NCBI GenBank assembly: GCA_023440705.1
Contig: JAEXRP010000024.1
Coordinates: forward strand, 1-64,000
Source: Soonwooa sp023440705
Lineage (GTDB): Bacteria > Bacteroidota > Bacteroidia > Flavobacteriales > Weeksellaceae
DNA: 64,000 nucleotides
Direction of reading: 5' to 3'
The notes beneath the pieces were generated by a model. That model searched no databases. It was given only the letters and a program-made list of their open reading frames with translations, and was not told where the DNA came from. Every line of letters starts with the position of its first letter. Position 1 is the stretch's first letter. Positions 51,387-59,861 of this stretch are shown one piece after another. Position numbers and translations under genes: made by a program.

Positions 51387-53366
51387 CTATTTAATTGGAA
51401 ATTTTGTCACTTTTTCATCAATTTTAACAATATAAATACCTTTTCCAAATGTAGTTAATGGTATTTCTAATTTGTTATTTTTAAGAATTTTTTGTTGTAA
51501 TATTAGCTGCCCACTTATGTTATAGATACTTATGCTTTTATGATCCAAAGTTTCAAAATCAGGTTCTATTATAAGATGAGTTTCTGTTTGATATATTTTG
51601 TTTTTTACAGTTCTTACATCATTAGTAGATAAGTTATTTGATTCATTTGCTCTTTGCAAATAAGTGCCTTCTTTTGTAGCAACAGCTACTTTGAAATTTT
51701 TGTTTCCAAGATAATTGGCATTTTCTTGAGACAATGTAAATTGCAATGTCGTATTATCTACTTTTGTGAAGTTTTCAATATAAGTACCTAAATCACTATT
51801 ATTTTCATAAAAGTAGATTCTGTTTGCTGTTGCAAAATTGTCCCCTTTTATTGTAATCGTTCTTTGATTAATGTTAACTGAGTTTAGCAAATATGCTTTT
51901 GCTGTTGAAAGATCTAATTTATTTAGAAACCTTTTGTCACTATAACCTATTGTGGGGAAGTATAGGTTATTATGTTCTAGATTCACAGGATTTGCTATAG
52001 AATGCCCTACATCAATTGGACTAATTCCTAATGAATATGTATTTTGGAGACTACCATCACTTGTTATAATTTCATTTTGATAAAAGACTTTTCCAAAAAA
52101 ATATAACTTTGAACCATCAGATTTAATATGATTTCCATAGATTAAGTTATTGTCAAAAATATCTGTATTGTAGACTCTGAAAGCTTCGTTTGTGCCATTT
52201 GTTGTGCCATCGGATTTCCACAACTGATAATTAGTTTTATTGCCTTTTGATAAAAAATACAATTGATTATTCAATACAACAATATTGCTCATTAGGTTGG
52301 TGAATGGTTGTTCTGTCCCTGTTGAATTTAGTAAGTTTTTCACCATTACTGTTCCTGCATCTGTCCCGTTGGTTTTCCAAAGTCCACCTTCATCATTGTG
52401 GTTAAATCTAAAGTATAATTCATTTTTATAGTTAATAAAGGATACAGATTTAGAAGTTTTTTGACTATTTTTAATAAATCTCTTAACTTCTTTTGTTCCA
52501 TTAGTAGTGCCATCAGTTTTCCAAAGAGCTGTTATATATCCGTAGTCAGATGTATAAAAAGATACCCAGAAAAACATTGAACCGTCTAGAAATCCAATAT
52601 TAGCTTCGTATTTATTATCTGGGTTATATGCGTATTCATCAGGCGATGGTGTTGCATTTGGATAGATGCTGTTATAATAATTAGGTAAATTAATTAAGGT
52701 CTCCATATTTTTATTAGAGCTATTGTATTTTGAAATATTTTTATTATTTCTACTATAAAATAGAAGGCTTTGATTAACTTTTCCTACATAATAAAGATCA
52801 ATATTGGACGTAGAATTCGGGATACTATATATTTTTTCTAATTGAAGATTGTCAGGATTAATCGAAAAAATGCTCTCACTATTTCCGATTATTAGTGGTT
52901 TTGAGTCTATTGATAAAGCATCGGTTAATCCATGAAATTCATATAAGCCTAATGTTGTATTGGATTGGTTAGAGTAGCTAATACTAATACCATCCGTTTT
53001 AAAAACCTTTTTATTATGACCTTCCATTGTTTCGCAATTAGTATAGGAAGTTAAGATTCCATAATAGTAATTTCCGTCAGAGAATATACCATCTTCACTA
53101 TCCGACGATGCACCACTAAAGGGTGAAAAGAAAGTAGTGTTCGACCTAGTGGGACAAGGGTTGGTTAACTGCTTAGTTGTACCATTGTTGCTATTTGTAG
53201 AAAAAACTTGACTATTTCCTTTGTTGTCTTTTGCCTGATAGATAATGTATCCGTTATTTAAAGTTCTTATTCCTCTCATTTCCGAGTAATTATCGAATGT
53301 CGCTAAGGTTTGAACTTGTGCATTTCCAAAAAATGCAATAAGCAATAATGTAAAATTTAGTCTCAT
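51387..53366 (-). CDS. T9SS-secreted protein with ELWxxDGT-type repeats
   Basis: The 659-residue protein has a signal peptide (about residues 1-16, IAFFGNA then Q). It contains repeats of the form (A/Q)LWK(T/S)(D/N)GT..GT (ALWKTDGTTNGTKEV, GLWKTNGTDAGTVMV, QLWKSDGTTNGTNEA), the ELWxxDGT repeat of beta-propeller-like surface proteins. The last about 70 residues are a T9SS sorting domain (ISIYNISGQLILQQKIL, GIYIVKIDEKVTKFPIK). It is exported to the surface; the ligand is unknown. The sequence is rich in Asn/Ser/Tyr. Confidence 0.87.
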   Translation of the reverse strand: MRLNFTLLLIAFFGNAQVQTLATFDNYSEMRGIRTLNNGYIIYQAKDNKGNSQVFSTNSNNGTTKQLTNPCPTRSNTTFFSPFSGASSDSEDGIFSDGNYYYGILTSYTNCETMEGHNKKVFKTDGISISYSNQSNTTLGLYEFHGLTDALSIDSKPLIIGNSESIFSINPDNLQLEKIYSIPNSTSNIDLYYVGKVNQSLLFYSRNNKNISKYNSSNKNMETLINLPNYYNSIYPNATPSPDEYAYNPDNKYEANIGFLDGSMFFWVSFYTSDYGYITALWKTDGTTNGTKEVKRFIKNSQKTSKSVSFINYKNELYFRFNHNDEGGLWKTNGTDAGTVMVKNLLNSTGTEQPFTNLMSNIVVLNNQLYFLSKGNKTNYQLWKSDGTTNGTNEAFRVYNTDIFDNNLIYGNHIKSDGSKLYFFGKVFYQNEIITSDGSLQNTYSLGISPIDVGHSIANPVNLEHNNLYFPTIGYSDKRFLNKLDLSTAKAYLLNSVNINQRTITIKGDNFATANRIYFYENNSDLGTYIENFTKVDNTTLQFTLSQENANYLGNKNFKVAVATKEGTYLQRANESNNLSTNDVRTVKNKIYQTETHLIIEPDFETLDHKSISIYNISGQLILQQKILKNNKLEIPLTTFGKGIYIVKIDEKVTKFPIK

Positions 53367-53461
53367 AATTTTTTTTGCTAAATGTATGAGGACTACATTT
53401 AATAATCGTACCGAGTATTAGGTATTTTGTTTTAAATTTGATTTAATTCTAAAATTTAAAC

Positions 53462-53986
53462 ATGAAAAAAATACTATTTGCACTTTCTGTTTTGGCGGCA
53501 TTCTTCTTGGGTTTTGGTTTTAAAACTTTAACCGATACAAGCTGGAAGTCTGACAAAGACCTGAAACGTGTCACAGGCATTGGTGGGATTTTCTTTAAAG
53601 CTAAAGATCCAAAGGCGCTTCGACAATGGTACAGCGATCATCTCGGACTTAGTGTTAATGATTATGGGTCGGTGTTCGAGTGGTATCAAGGCTCGGACAA
53701 TTCTAAAAAAGGCTTTACACAATGGAGTCCTTTTAATGAAAAAACTAAGTATTTTCAACCATCAGAAAAAGAATTTATGATTAATTATCGCGTGCAAAAT
53801 CTTGAAAAATTAGTCGAAGTTCTTAAACAAGAAAATGTCACTATACTTGATAAAATTGAAACCTACGATTACGGAAAATTTGTACATATTATGGATATCG
53901 AAGGTAACAAAATTGAGCTTTGGGAACCCAACGACATCGAATATGAGAAAATGGGAAACAGCATGAATTATAAAACCACAAAGTAA
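53462..53986 (+). CDS. VOC-family (glyoxalase-like) protein with N-terminal anchor
   Basis: The 174-residue protein starts with a hydrophobic anchor or signal (ILFALSVLAAFFLGFGF, about 3-20), then one VOC domain. This has GGIFFKAKDPKALRQWYSDH and LGLSVNDYG at the start and VHIMDIEGNKIELWEPND at the end, with the metal-ligand Glu in IELWEP. Most VOC proteins of this size are cytoplasmic, so the N-terminal anchor is notable. The reaction is unknown. The stop codon lies inside the terminator hairpin. Confidence 0.85.
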   Translation: MKKILFALSVLAAFFLGFGFKTLTDTSWKSDKDLKRVTGIGGIFFKAKDPKALRQWYSDHLGLSVNDYGSVFEWYQGSDNSKKGFTQWSPFNEKTKYFQPSEKEFMINYRVQNLEKLVEVLKQENVTILDKIETYDYGKFVHIMDIEGNKIELWEPNDIEYEKMGNSMNYKTTK

Positions 53987-54005
53987 AGTTGTGGTTTTTA
54001 TTTTG
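53972..54005 (+). terminator. Terminator overlapping the VOC gene's stop codon
   Basis: AAAACCACAA (53972-53981) pairs exactly with TTGTGGTTTT (53989-53998). The left arm is coding and the stop codon TAA (53984-53986) is in the loop. Confidence 0.75.
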
Positions 54006-54017
54006 AGATTTAAATAC

Positions 54018-55070
54018 TTAATCTGTTTTACAATACGCATCAATATACCATGCAATCATGAGATAAATTATTAAAAAAATAGGATAAGTAAAAACTACTA
54101 AAAGGATGTAACCTTGCTTCATATGCTCTTCGTTAATAACCCAAAGTATTAGATCGTGTCCGAATATAAAAACGAAGAAACAAATTGTTATAACAAGTAA
54201 AGAACCTAAAATTACGCTATAATTAAATTTTTTTGGTCTACGTTTTCTAGTATTTTTTATCCATTTAAAATGAAGAAAAGCTAAGATTAAAAATGAAATA
54301 CATGTCAAACCAATTGGTTGGATAAAAAGTAGAATTTTCCCTAGTATAGAAAACTTCGTTGAGAAATTTATTTCCAAATCGTCAAGAACAATCTTATCAA
54401 TCTTGAGCTGATAGTTGCCGTTTTTCAAATCTTGGAGAGCGCCTTGGTTAACACTTCGGATTTCCGTGTCGTTGGGCATGTTGATGTTGACTTCAATTGG
54501 ACCAAAGCTTTTCCAAAATTTTGACGGATAAAGTGCGTATTCAATTTTAAATTCTCGCAAAATTCCAAAAACGTTGTATTCTGGATATCCATTATATTCT
54601 ATAATTATTTCGTTTTCGCCAGCTTCAAGATTTGCAACAAAACTGATAGCGTCATCTGGCGGAATATAATAGGTGTTTACCTGATCGAATTTCAATTCAT
54701 ACAATCCTTCGCCGTCTTTGTCTTTAAAATTTTCTGGAAATTTCTTGATTTTCGAAGCCGTAATTGTCTTTCCATTAACGCTGATATTTTCTGAATCAAG
54801 CATATTAATACCAACAAAAACCAAATCCAACTTTTCTTTTTTTGGAGATGAAATCTTGTAAGTTATTTTGTAGTTTATTAAATAAGATTTGATGTAATCT
54901 GAGTGGTCCTGCGTAAGTTTTAAGTCAATTTTTTCCTTAATAACAGTACAATCCTTACTTCCAAATAAAGTCGAGGTTGTTGTACCATCAACAGTAGGTT
55001 TCGCCATATTTGCAAACAAAAAAATGTGAGAAATGAGGAATATTAAAAAGTAAAATTTGGATTGTGTCAT
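54018..55070 (-). CDS. Membrane protein with large periplasmic N-terminal domain
   Basis: The 350-residue protein has a signal peptide (about residues 1-22) and a beta-rich domain to about residue 240 (QGALQDLKNGNYQLKIDKIV), with no catalytic motif seen. Three or four hydrophobic helices at about 245-345 close it. I do not recognise the family. The domain pattern (YKITYKISSPKKEKLDLVF.., NEIIIEYNGYPEY) suggests an Ig-like or DUF-type sandwich facing the periplasm. It is monocistronic and convergent with the VOC gene. Confidence 0.65.
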   Translation of the reverse strand: MTQSKFYFLIFLISHIFLFANMAKPTVDGTTTSTLFGSKDCTVIKEKIDLKLTQDHSDYIKSYLINYKITYKISSPKKEKLDLVFVGINMLDSENISVNGKTITASKIKKFPENFKDKDGEGLYELKFDQVNTYYIPPDDAISFVANLEAGENEIIIEYNGYPEYNVFGILREFKIEYALYPSKFWKSFGPIEVNINMPNDTEIRSVNQGALQDLKNGNYQLKIDKIVLDDLEINFSTKFSILGKILLFIQPIGLTCISFLILAFLHFKWIKNTRKRRPKKFNYSVILGSLLVITICFFVFIFGHDLILWVINEEHMKQGYILLVVFTYPIFLIIYLMIAWYIDAYCKTD

Positions 55071-55223
55071 CGATTTTGTATCTGTTTTAAAAATAAAAAT
55101 ATATTTCTAGTTTTTAAAATTGCAGATCAAATTTTTTTAATTTTTTTCATCTTTATTGTGAACTTTTTAAGTTAAAACAGTTGTTTTTTTTATATTTAAA
55201 AAAGGAAAAAATAAAACACTAAA

Positions 55224-56363
55224 ATGAAATTATTCCAAGTTAGTTTTCTAACAATTTGTCTCCTAAGTTCTTGCTCTGATAAAGCGCAAAAGCCAACAGC
55301 CTCAACTGAAAAAATTGTAAAATCTACGACAACTTTAGAAAAGATTCCGTCGCAAGAAGAAATTGCGAAAATGCTTCAATTAAAGAAAGCTGAGAAAAAT
55401 GTGACGTTTGATAAAGAAAAATTTACTTTGCCTTTTAATATTAAAATGAAAGCCAAAAACCGCGTAGAATCTCTGTTTTTGTGGCAACTTGGCGATTTGG
55501 AATTAAATAGCGAAAGTGATAATTTTTTTGCTTTTGGTTTTGAAGATGAGTTAAAATATAAGGATGAAAATATCGACTAAGGTGCCATGAATCTTGTGTG
55601 GACGGACAAGGAAGATGCGGTGACCATTGAGAAAGTTAAAAAACAGCTAAAAGATGTTGATGCGATTTATTATTCTGATAATGAAAGTGTTATCTACCGC
55701 GAAAGAGGTTCGGTTAACAGTGTTTATTTCAAATATTTAAAAGATAAAAAAGCCTTTGCTTTATTCTTTTTGTCGAATGATCATTTTTCGTTTGAGCTAG
55801 AAATTCCTCAAAAATTAGAGCTTGCTATTAGTCAATTGTCTTTGGCTAAAAACTTTTTTAGAACTGAGCCAACAAGCTTACCAAAAGATTGGGAAGCTTA
55901 TGAAAAAAGCTTGAATAGCTTGGACTTGGAAACCGTCAAAGAAACAAAAACCGAACTCACAAAAAGTTTAAAGTCTGCTAAAGAAAAGGAGTTTTCGAAA
56001 TTAAAATTAATGTCGATGGAAGTGATGCCAATTTCGACAGATGCTACAAAAGCTTGGTCTACACTTCAAAATTATTATTCTAAAAAGATAAAAGAAGTCG
56101 ACGAAAACATTTTTCCAAATGCTGAATACTATTCGTTTGCAAAATATAAAAGTTTTAGAGTAGAATATTCGGATGCAGACGCTATGATTTTAGAATTGAC
56201 GGACGTTTTTGACCATGTCGCTTATGCTGCCATTTTGAAAACGAAAATCCAAAATAAAGACGTGCTTTTAGCAACACAAAATATCTCTAATTGGGTTAAT
56301 GATCAACATTCTAAAGAAATGGCTTATTTTTATTTAGCGATGTTTCGACATTTTTCGAAGTGA
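55224..56363 (+). pseudogene. Lipoprotein gene interrupted by an in-frame stop codon
   Basis: Two open stretches, 55224-55580 (118 codons) and 55587-56363 (258 codons), are in the same frame. They are separated only by TAA (55578-55580) and two sense codons (GGT GCC) before an ATG. The first part starts with a lipoprotein signal (TICLLSSC). The second part starts mid-domain (LVWTDKEDAVTIEKVKKQLK) with no signal peptide. Together they make a single 379-codon protein broken by one base change. AAGGTG near the second ATG could allow separate initiation, so a two-piece protein cannot be excluded. The function is unknown; a Lys/Glu-rich helical middle is seen. Confidence 0.65.
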
Positions 56364-56364
56364 T

Positions 56365-56393
56365 AAATAATTTCCGTCTGGACTAAATTATTT
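56365..56393. terminator. Weak AT-rich hairpin between convergent genes
   Basis: AAATAATTT (56365-56373) pairs with AAATTATTT (56385-56393). It is AT-only and overlaps the stop of the minus-strand gene, so termination strength is doubtful. Confidence 0.3.
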
Positions 56394-56888
56394 TTCTATT
56401 TCCAATTTTAAAATTTCGTTGTTTGTTTCTCCATTTGCATAAATGATTCGAACATTTAATCCATCATGGAAAACATTACTATGATTTCCTCCAAAATGAC
56501 TGAATTCGGAGATTGCATTATCATAATATTCAAAATGAATTGAATCAACATCAAAACTTTCAAAGCTAGTTTTTCCTTTGTGACCTCTAGAAAAATTGGA
56601 TATTTTCCCTTCTACTACTTTTCTTTTGCTAGAATTAATAAATTCAATTAACCTTTGTTGACTATCGTCTTTTGCGAAAAAACGTGTATGGACATACATT
56701 GGTAAAGTAATAAGGATAAATATTCCTACGATAAACAAATAGAATTTCTTTTCGAAACTTGATTTTTTATATTTTAAAATAAGTAAAAAAACGAAGATAG
56801 AAAGCAACAAAACAAGTAACAAAACAATATCTGAAGAAATTGAATTGCTTGGTGTGTCAAGAAGTGACCAGTAAGTTTCATATTTCAT
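56388..56888 (-). CDS. Small membrane protein with two helices and an exported C-terminal domain
   Basis: The 166-residue protein has two hydrophobic helices (about 20-40: DIVLLLVLLLSIFVFLLIL; about 50-68: FYLFIVGIFILITLPMYVH). A soluble domain follows (KVVEGKISNFSRGHKGKTSF) that recalls the small beta domain of DUF3592-like proteins (tentative). No motif identifies a function. It stands alone between the interrupted lipoprotein gene and mutS2. Confidence 0.6.
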   Translation of the reverse strand: MKYETYWSLLDTPSNSISSDIVLLLVLLLSIFVFLLILKYKKSSFEKKFYLFIVGIFILITLPMYVHTRFFAKDDSQQRLIEFINSSKRKVVEGKISNFSRGHKGKTSFESFDVDSIHFEYYDNAISEFSHFGGNHSNVFHDGLNVRIIYANGETNNEILKLEIEK

Positions 56889-56975
56889 ATTGTTTTGAAG
56901 GTGTTTTTGCGATCTTACTTAATCTAATTCGCTATAATTATTACATATTTTTTGCTTTATTTAGGTCTTAAAACC

Positions 56976-59123
56976 TTAAATCCTTTCCAGCTCGTCAGCG
57001 CTAATGACCGTTTTGAAAGTTCCGTAGTTAACCGTGATTTTATTCTTGTTAATCATTTCGATGGTTCCGACGCTGGTACTTCCTGAGATGCGAACGCGTT
57101 GACCAATTTTTAACCAAAGTGCACGTTCTTTTTGACGCTTTTCTTCGATTTTTTCATTGGTTTCAGCAATCTTTTCAATGACTTCTTCTTTCTTCAGTTG
57201 TTGCGTAATTTTGCGTTTTACAACTTGCAGACGTTTGGATTCATCTTTGTCAGCGCCAACTTTTCGGAATTTTTCTTGTTCCAAAAGTTTAACAAAATCT
57301 TTAACCACATCTTTACGAGATTTTCCTTTGGTGTAGCTGTCAATAAAAGCTTCAACCTTGTTTCCGAATTGCAATTTGCGATGCTCGTCTTCATATAATT
57401 TTTGAAAATTAAACAACTTTTGCTGCAATTGTTCATTCAGTTTGTGAAGATTATCACGTTTGTCTTCAACAGATTCTTTTCGAGTTGTAAGGTCCGATTT
57501 CAGTTTTTCAACTTCGTATTTTTCTTGTTGAAGTTTTACAATCGTTTTATCAAGATTAACGATGTCGTGCTCAACTTTCTTTTTTGCATTATGAATGATA
57601 AATCTCGGAATTCGATTTTTCTCAGCAACTTCAAAAGTAAACGAACTTCCCGCTTGTCCGATTTCTAATTTGTACATCGGTTCCAAAGTTTCTTCATCGA
57701 AAAGCATTGCCGCATTCATCGCGTGTGGAAGTTGTTCTACAACCAATTTGATGTTGGTGTAGTGCGTTGTGATAATCGCATAACTTCCTTTTTCGTAGAA
57801 AAACTCTAGAAAAGCTTCCGCCAAAGCACCTCCCAATTCTGGATCTGATCCTGTCCCGAATTCGTCGATTAGCAATAACGTATTTTCGTTGGCTTCGCGA
57901 ATGATGCTCGCCATTTTTTTAAGTCGAGAAGAGTAGGTCGAAAGATGATTTTCGATTGATTGGTTGTCACCGATGTCCGTCATTAATTTGTCAAAGAAAA
58001 ACATCTCCGACTTTGGATGAACGGGAACCAAAATCCCAGTCTGAATCATCAATTGAAGTAAACCTAAAGTTTTTAATGTAATCGATTTTCCACCAGCATT
58101 TGGACCAGAAATACAAATAATTCTATTTTTTTCTGAAAGTTCTAAAGTCTGCGAAAAAATATCTTTGTTCTCGGCTTTGTTTCTTAACCAAAGTAAAGGA
58201 TGGAAAGCGTTAATTAGTTTTAAGCTTTTGTGGCGATTGATTTTTGGTAAAACACCATTAATCATTTTTGCAAATCTAGCTTTTGCTCGGATGATGTCGA
58301 GGTCAAAAATATAAGTTTGATAATCCTCTAATTGCGGTTGGAATTCTGCAAGTTCGGCGGTTAGCTTTCTTAGGATTCTGTCAATTTCTTTTTTCTCTTC
58401 TTCTTCATTTTCTCGAAGACGAAACTGATGTTTAATCACGCTTTCTGGCTGGATGTAAGTGATAGAACCTGTTTTAGAAACACCTAATGTACGACCAGCA
58501 ACTCTTTTTTTGTAACCAGATTTAACTGCCAAAACGCGTTGGTCATCAATAATACTTTCACGAATGTCATCTAGAAAATCACCTTGCGCAAGCGAAGATA
58601 ATGCGCGATTAAAATTCTCTTGAATGGCTTTTCGGGCATGTTGAATTTCGCCTCGAATTGTTTTTAAATCCGATGATGCATCACTTTTAACTTCTCCAAA
58701 ACGGTTAAAGACTTTAGCGATTTTGTCAATGATTTCTTTTCTAAAATCCAAATCTTTAACATCATTATTAAGATTTGGGAAAACTTCGATCAACTTTGGA
58801 AAGTAATTTTGAAGCTTGCCAACTTGCTCTGTTAAGTTTTTGATTTTGATAAAAGCATGATTTTCTAATCGATAATTCTCGATGTGCATCACTTTTAACG
58901 CATCTTCGATATCTTCATACTCATCAAACGGAATAGCGTTTTCGCTTTCGTAAGAACTTAAGAATTCGGATGTTTTTTTTAATGATAATTCAGCTTCATC
59001 AATAGACATTGGTTGAAGCTCGAGGATTTTTTCGGATATTTTGGGAGAGTAGGCGAGTGGCGCGATTTCGGCCAACAAGCGCGGAAACTCTAATTCTTGT
59101 AAATTTTCTTGACTGACTTGCAC
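56976..59123 (-). CDS. MutS2-type ATPase without Smr domain
   Basis: The 715-residue protein (GTG start at 59123) has the MutS2 layout: a helical core (LLAEIAPLAYSPKISEKILE, LKTIRGEIQHARKAIQENFN) and the ATPase with Walker A SGPNAGGKSITLKTLG, then STYSSRLKKMASIIREA and the Walker B region TLLLIDEFGTGSDPELGGAL. A long coiled coil (about 510-610) follows. It ends with a KOW-like segment (GTIEMINKNKITVNYG) and lacks the C-terminal Smr nuclease domain of full MutS2. MutS2 acts in ribosome rescue or recombination control in other bacteria. The GTG is supported by TATCTTTG ending four bases before it; a longer frame to 59192 would start upstream of that box. Confidence 0.9.
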   Translation of the reverse strand: MQVSQENLQELEFPRLLAEIAPLAYSPKISEKILELQPMSIDEAELSLKKTSEFLSSYESENAIPFDEYEDIEDALKVMHIENYRLENHAFIKIKNLTEQVGKLQNYFPKLIEVFPNLNNDVKDLDFRKEIIDKIAKVFNRFGEVKSDASSDLKTIRGEIQHARKAIQENFNRALSSLAQGDFLDDIRESIIDDQRVLAVKSGYKKRVAGRTLGVSKTGSITYIQPESVIKHQFRLRENEEEEKKEIDRILRKLTAELAEFQPQLEDYQTYIFDLDIIRAKARFAKMINGVLPKINRHKSLKLINAFHPLLWLRNKAENKDIFSQTLELSEKNRIICISGPNAGGKSITLKTLGLLQLMIQTGILVPVHPKSEMFFFDKLMTDIGDNQSIENHLSTYSSRLKKMASIIREANENTLLLIDEFGTGSDPELGGALAEAFLEFFYEKGSYAIITTHYTNIKLVVEQLPHAMNAAMLFDEETLEPMYKLEIGQAGSSFTFEVAEKNRIPRFIIHNAKKKVEHDIVNLDKTIVKLQQEKYEVEKLKSDLTTRKESVEDKRDNLHKLNEQLQQKLFNFQKLYEDEHRKLQFGNKVEAFIDSYTKGKSRKDVVKDFVKLLEQEKFRKVGADKDESKRLQVVKRKITQQLKKEEVIEKIAETNEKIEEKRQKERALWLKIGQRVRISGSTSVGTIEMINKNKITVNYGTFKTVISADELERI

Positions 59124-59127
59124 ACGA

Positions 59128-59135
59128 CAAAGATA
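59128..59135 (-). promoter_or_regulatory. -7 box of mutS2, apparently leaderless
   Basis: On the minus strand TATCTTTG ends four bases before the in-frame GTG at 59123. This box lies within any longer version of the gene and so decides the start. Confidence 0.5.
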
Positions 59136-59210
59136 AGAAATTGAAGTGATAGATGTTAGGTAATAGGTGATTGGTGGCAGTTCGTAAATCAAAAATCCTC
59201 AATATTAAAC

Positions 59211-59237
59211 AAAAAGGAGTTGCCTTTCGACAACCCC
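59211..59237 (-). terminator. Terminator of the YceI-like gene at 59277
   Basis: On the minus strand GGGGTTG (59231-59237) pairs with CAACTCC (59216-59222), with one wobble, and a TTTTT run follows. Confidence 0.65.
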
Positions 59238-59276
59238 AAATAAAAAAACGTAGAATTTATATAAAGTGTGCTTTTA

Positions 59277-59783
59277 CTAGATTTTGGCATCTAAGCAAAA
59301 TTGCAATGACAACTCGTCTTTGACAACTACAACGCCGCCCATCTTCTTCGGAGGTGTGATTTGGAAGTCACTGAATTTTACATTTCTTTTGCGGTTTAAC
59401 CTCCCATTTTGGTTTGAAAAATTAATTTGATACTTCTGAGTTTTGTTCATTATTTTGACTTCAACATTCGCTAAATATTGATTGTTATTGGTTTTAGAAA
59501 AGTTCAAAAACTTAACATACATAGTTGGATATTGCTTCTCAGAAAGTGTCTTTTTGAAATCGTTGGTCATCACTCGGTTTTTACAATCGAATCCATTGAC
59601 TTTAATTTCGAGTTCGGGAAGTTGTGCTTTGCTAAAATTGATGTTATTGCTATCATTAGAAATATCATTAACACATTTGAAGCTATTGATGTTGGTTTTG
59701 CCATTTATTTCAATAAAATTCTGCTGTCCAAACATCATCAAAGCACCAAAAACAGCAAAAGAAAAAATGTATAAGCGTTTCAT
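59277..59783 (-). CDS. YceI-like secreted protein (divergent)
   Basis: The 168-residue protein has a signal peptide (about residues 1-19, LMMFG then Q). It has a YceI-like pattern: INGKTNINSFKC, PELEIKVNGFDCKNRVMTND, FKKTLSEKQYPTMYVKFLNF and QYLANVEVKIMNKTQKYQIN. The order of blocks matches the YceI gene at 61177, although identity is low. YceI proteins are lipocalin-like and bind isoprenoids or similar lipids in the periplasm. Two Cys (C37 and C66 region) may form a disulfide. It lies 78 bases downstream of the porin gene, after a terminator. Confidence 0.75.
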   Translation of the reverse strand: MKRLYIFSFAVFGALMMFGQQNFIEINGKTNINSFKCVNDISNDSNNINFSKAQLPELEIKVNGFDCKNRVMTNDFKKTLSEKQYPTMYVKFLNFSKTNNNQYLANVEVKIMNKTQKYQINFSNQNGRLNRKRNVKFSDFQITPPKKMGGVVVVKDELSLQFCLDAKI

Positions 59784-59794
59784 TTTAATAAAAA

Positions 59795-59833
59795 TTAAAA
59801 GAGGGAAGATGTCCGAGAAATAATCTTCCCTCT
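59795..59833 (-). terminator. Terminator of the porin gene
   Basis: AGAGGGAAGAT (59800-59810) pairs exactly with ATCTTCCCTCT (59823-59833). The minus-strand tail is T-rich (59799-59791). Confidence 0.8.
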
Positions 59834-59861
59834 AACACAAACAATATAAACTATCAATTAT

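Noticed and set aside
56963..56976. Small AGGT...ACCT stem after mutS2 as a terminator
   Set aside because: The stem has only four pairs and no good T-run.
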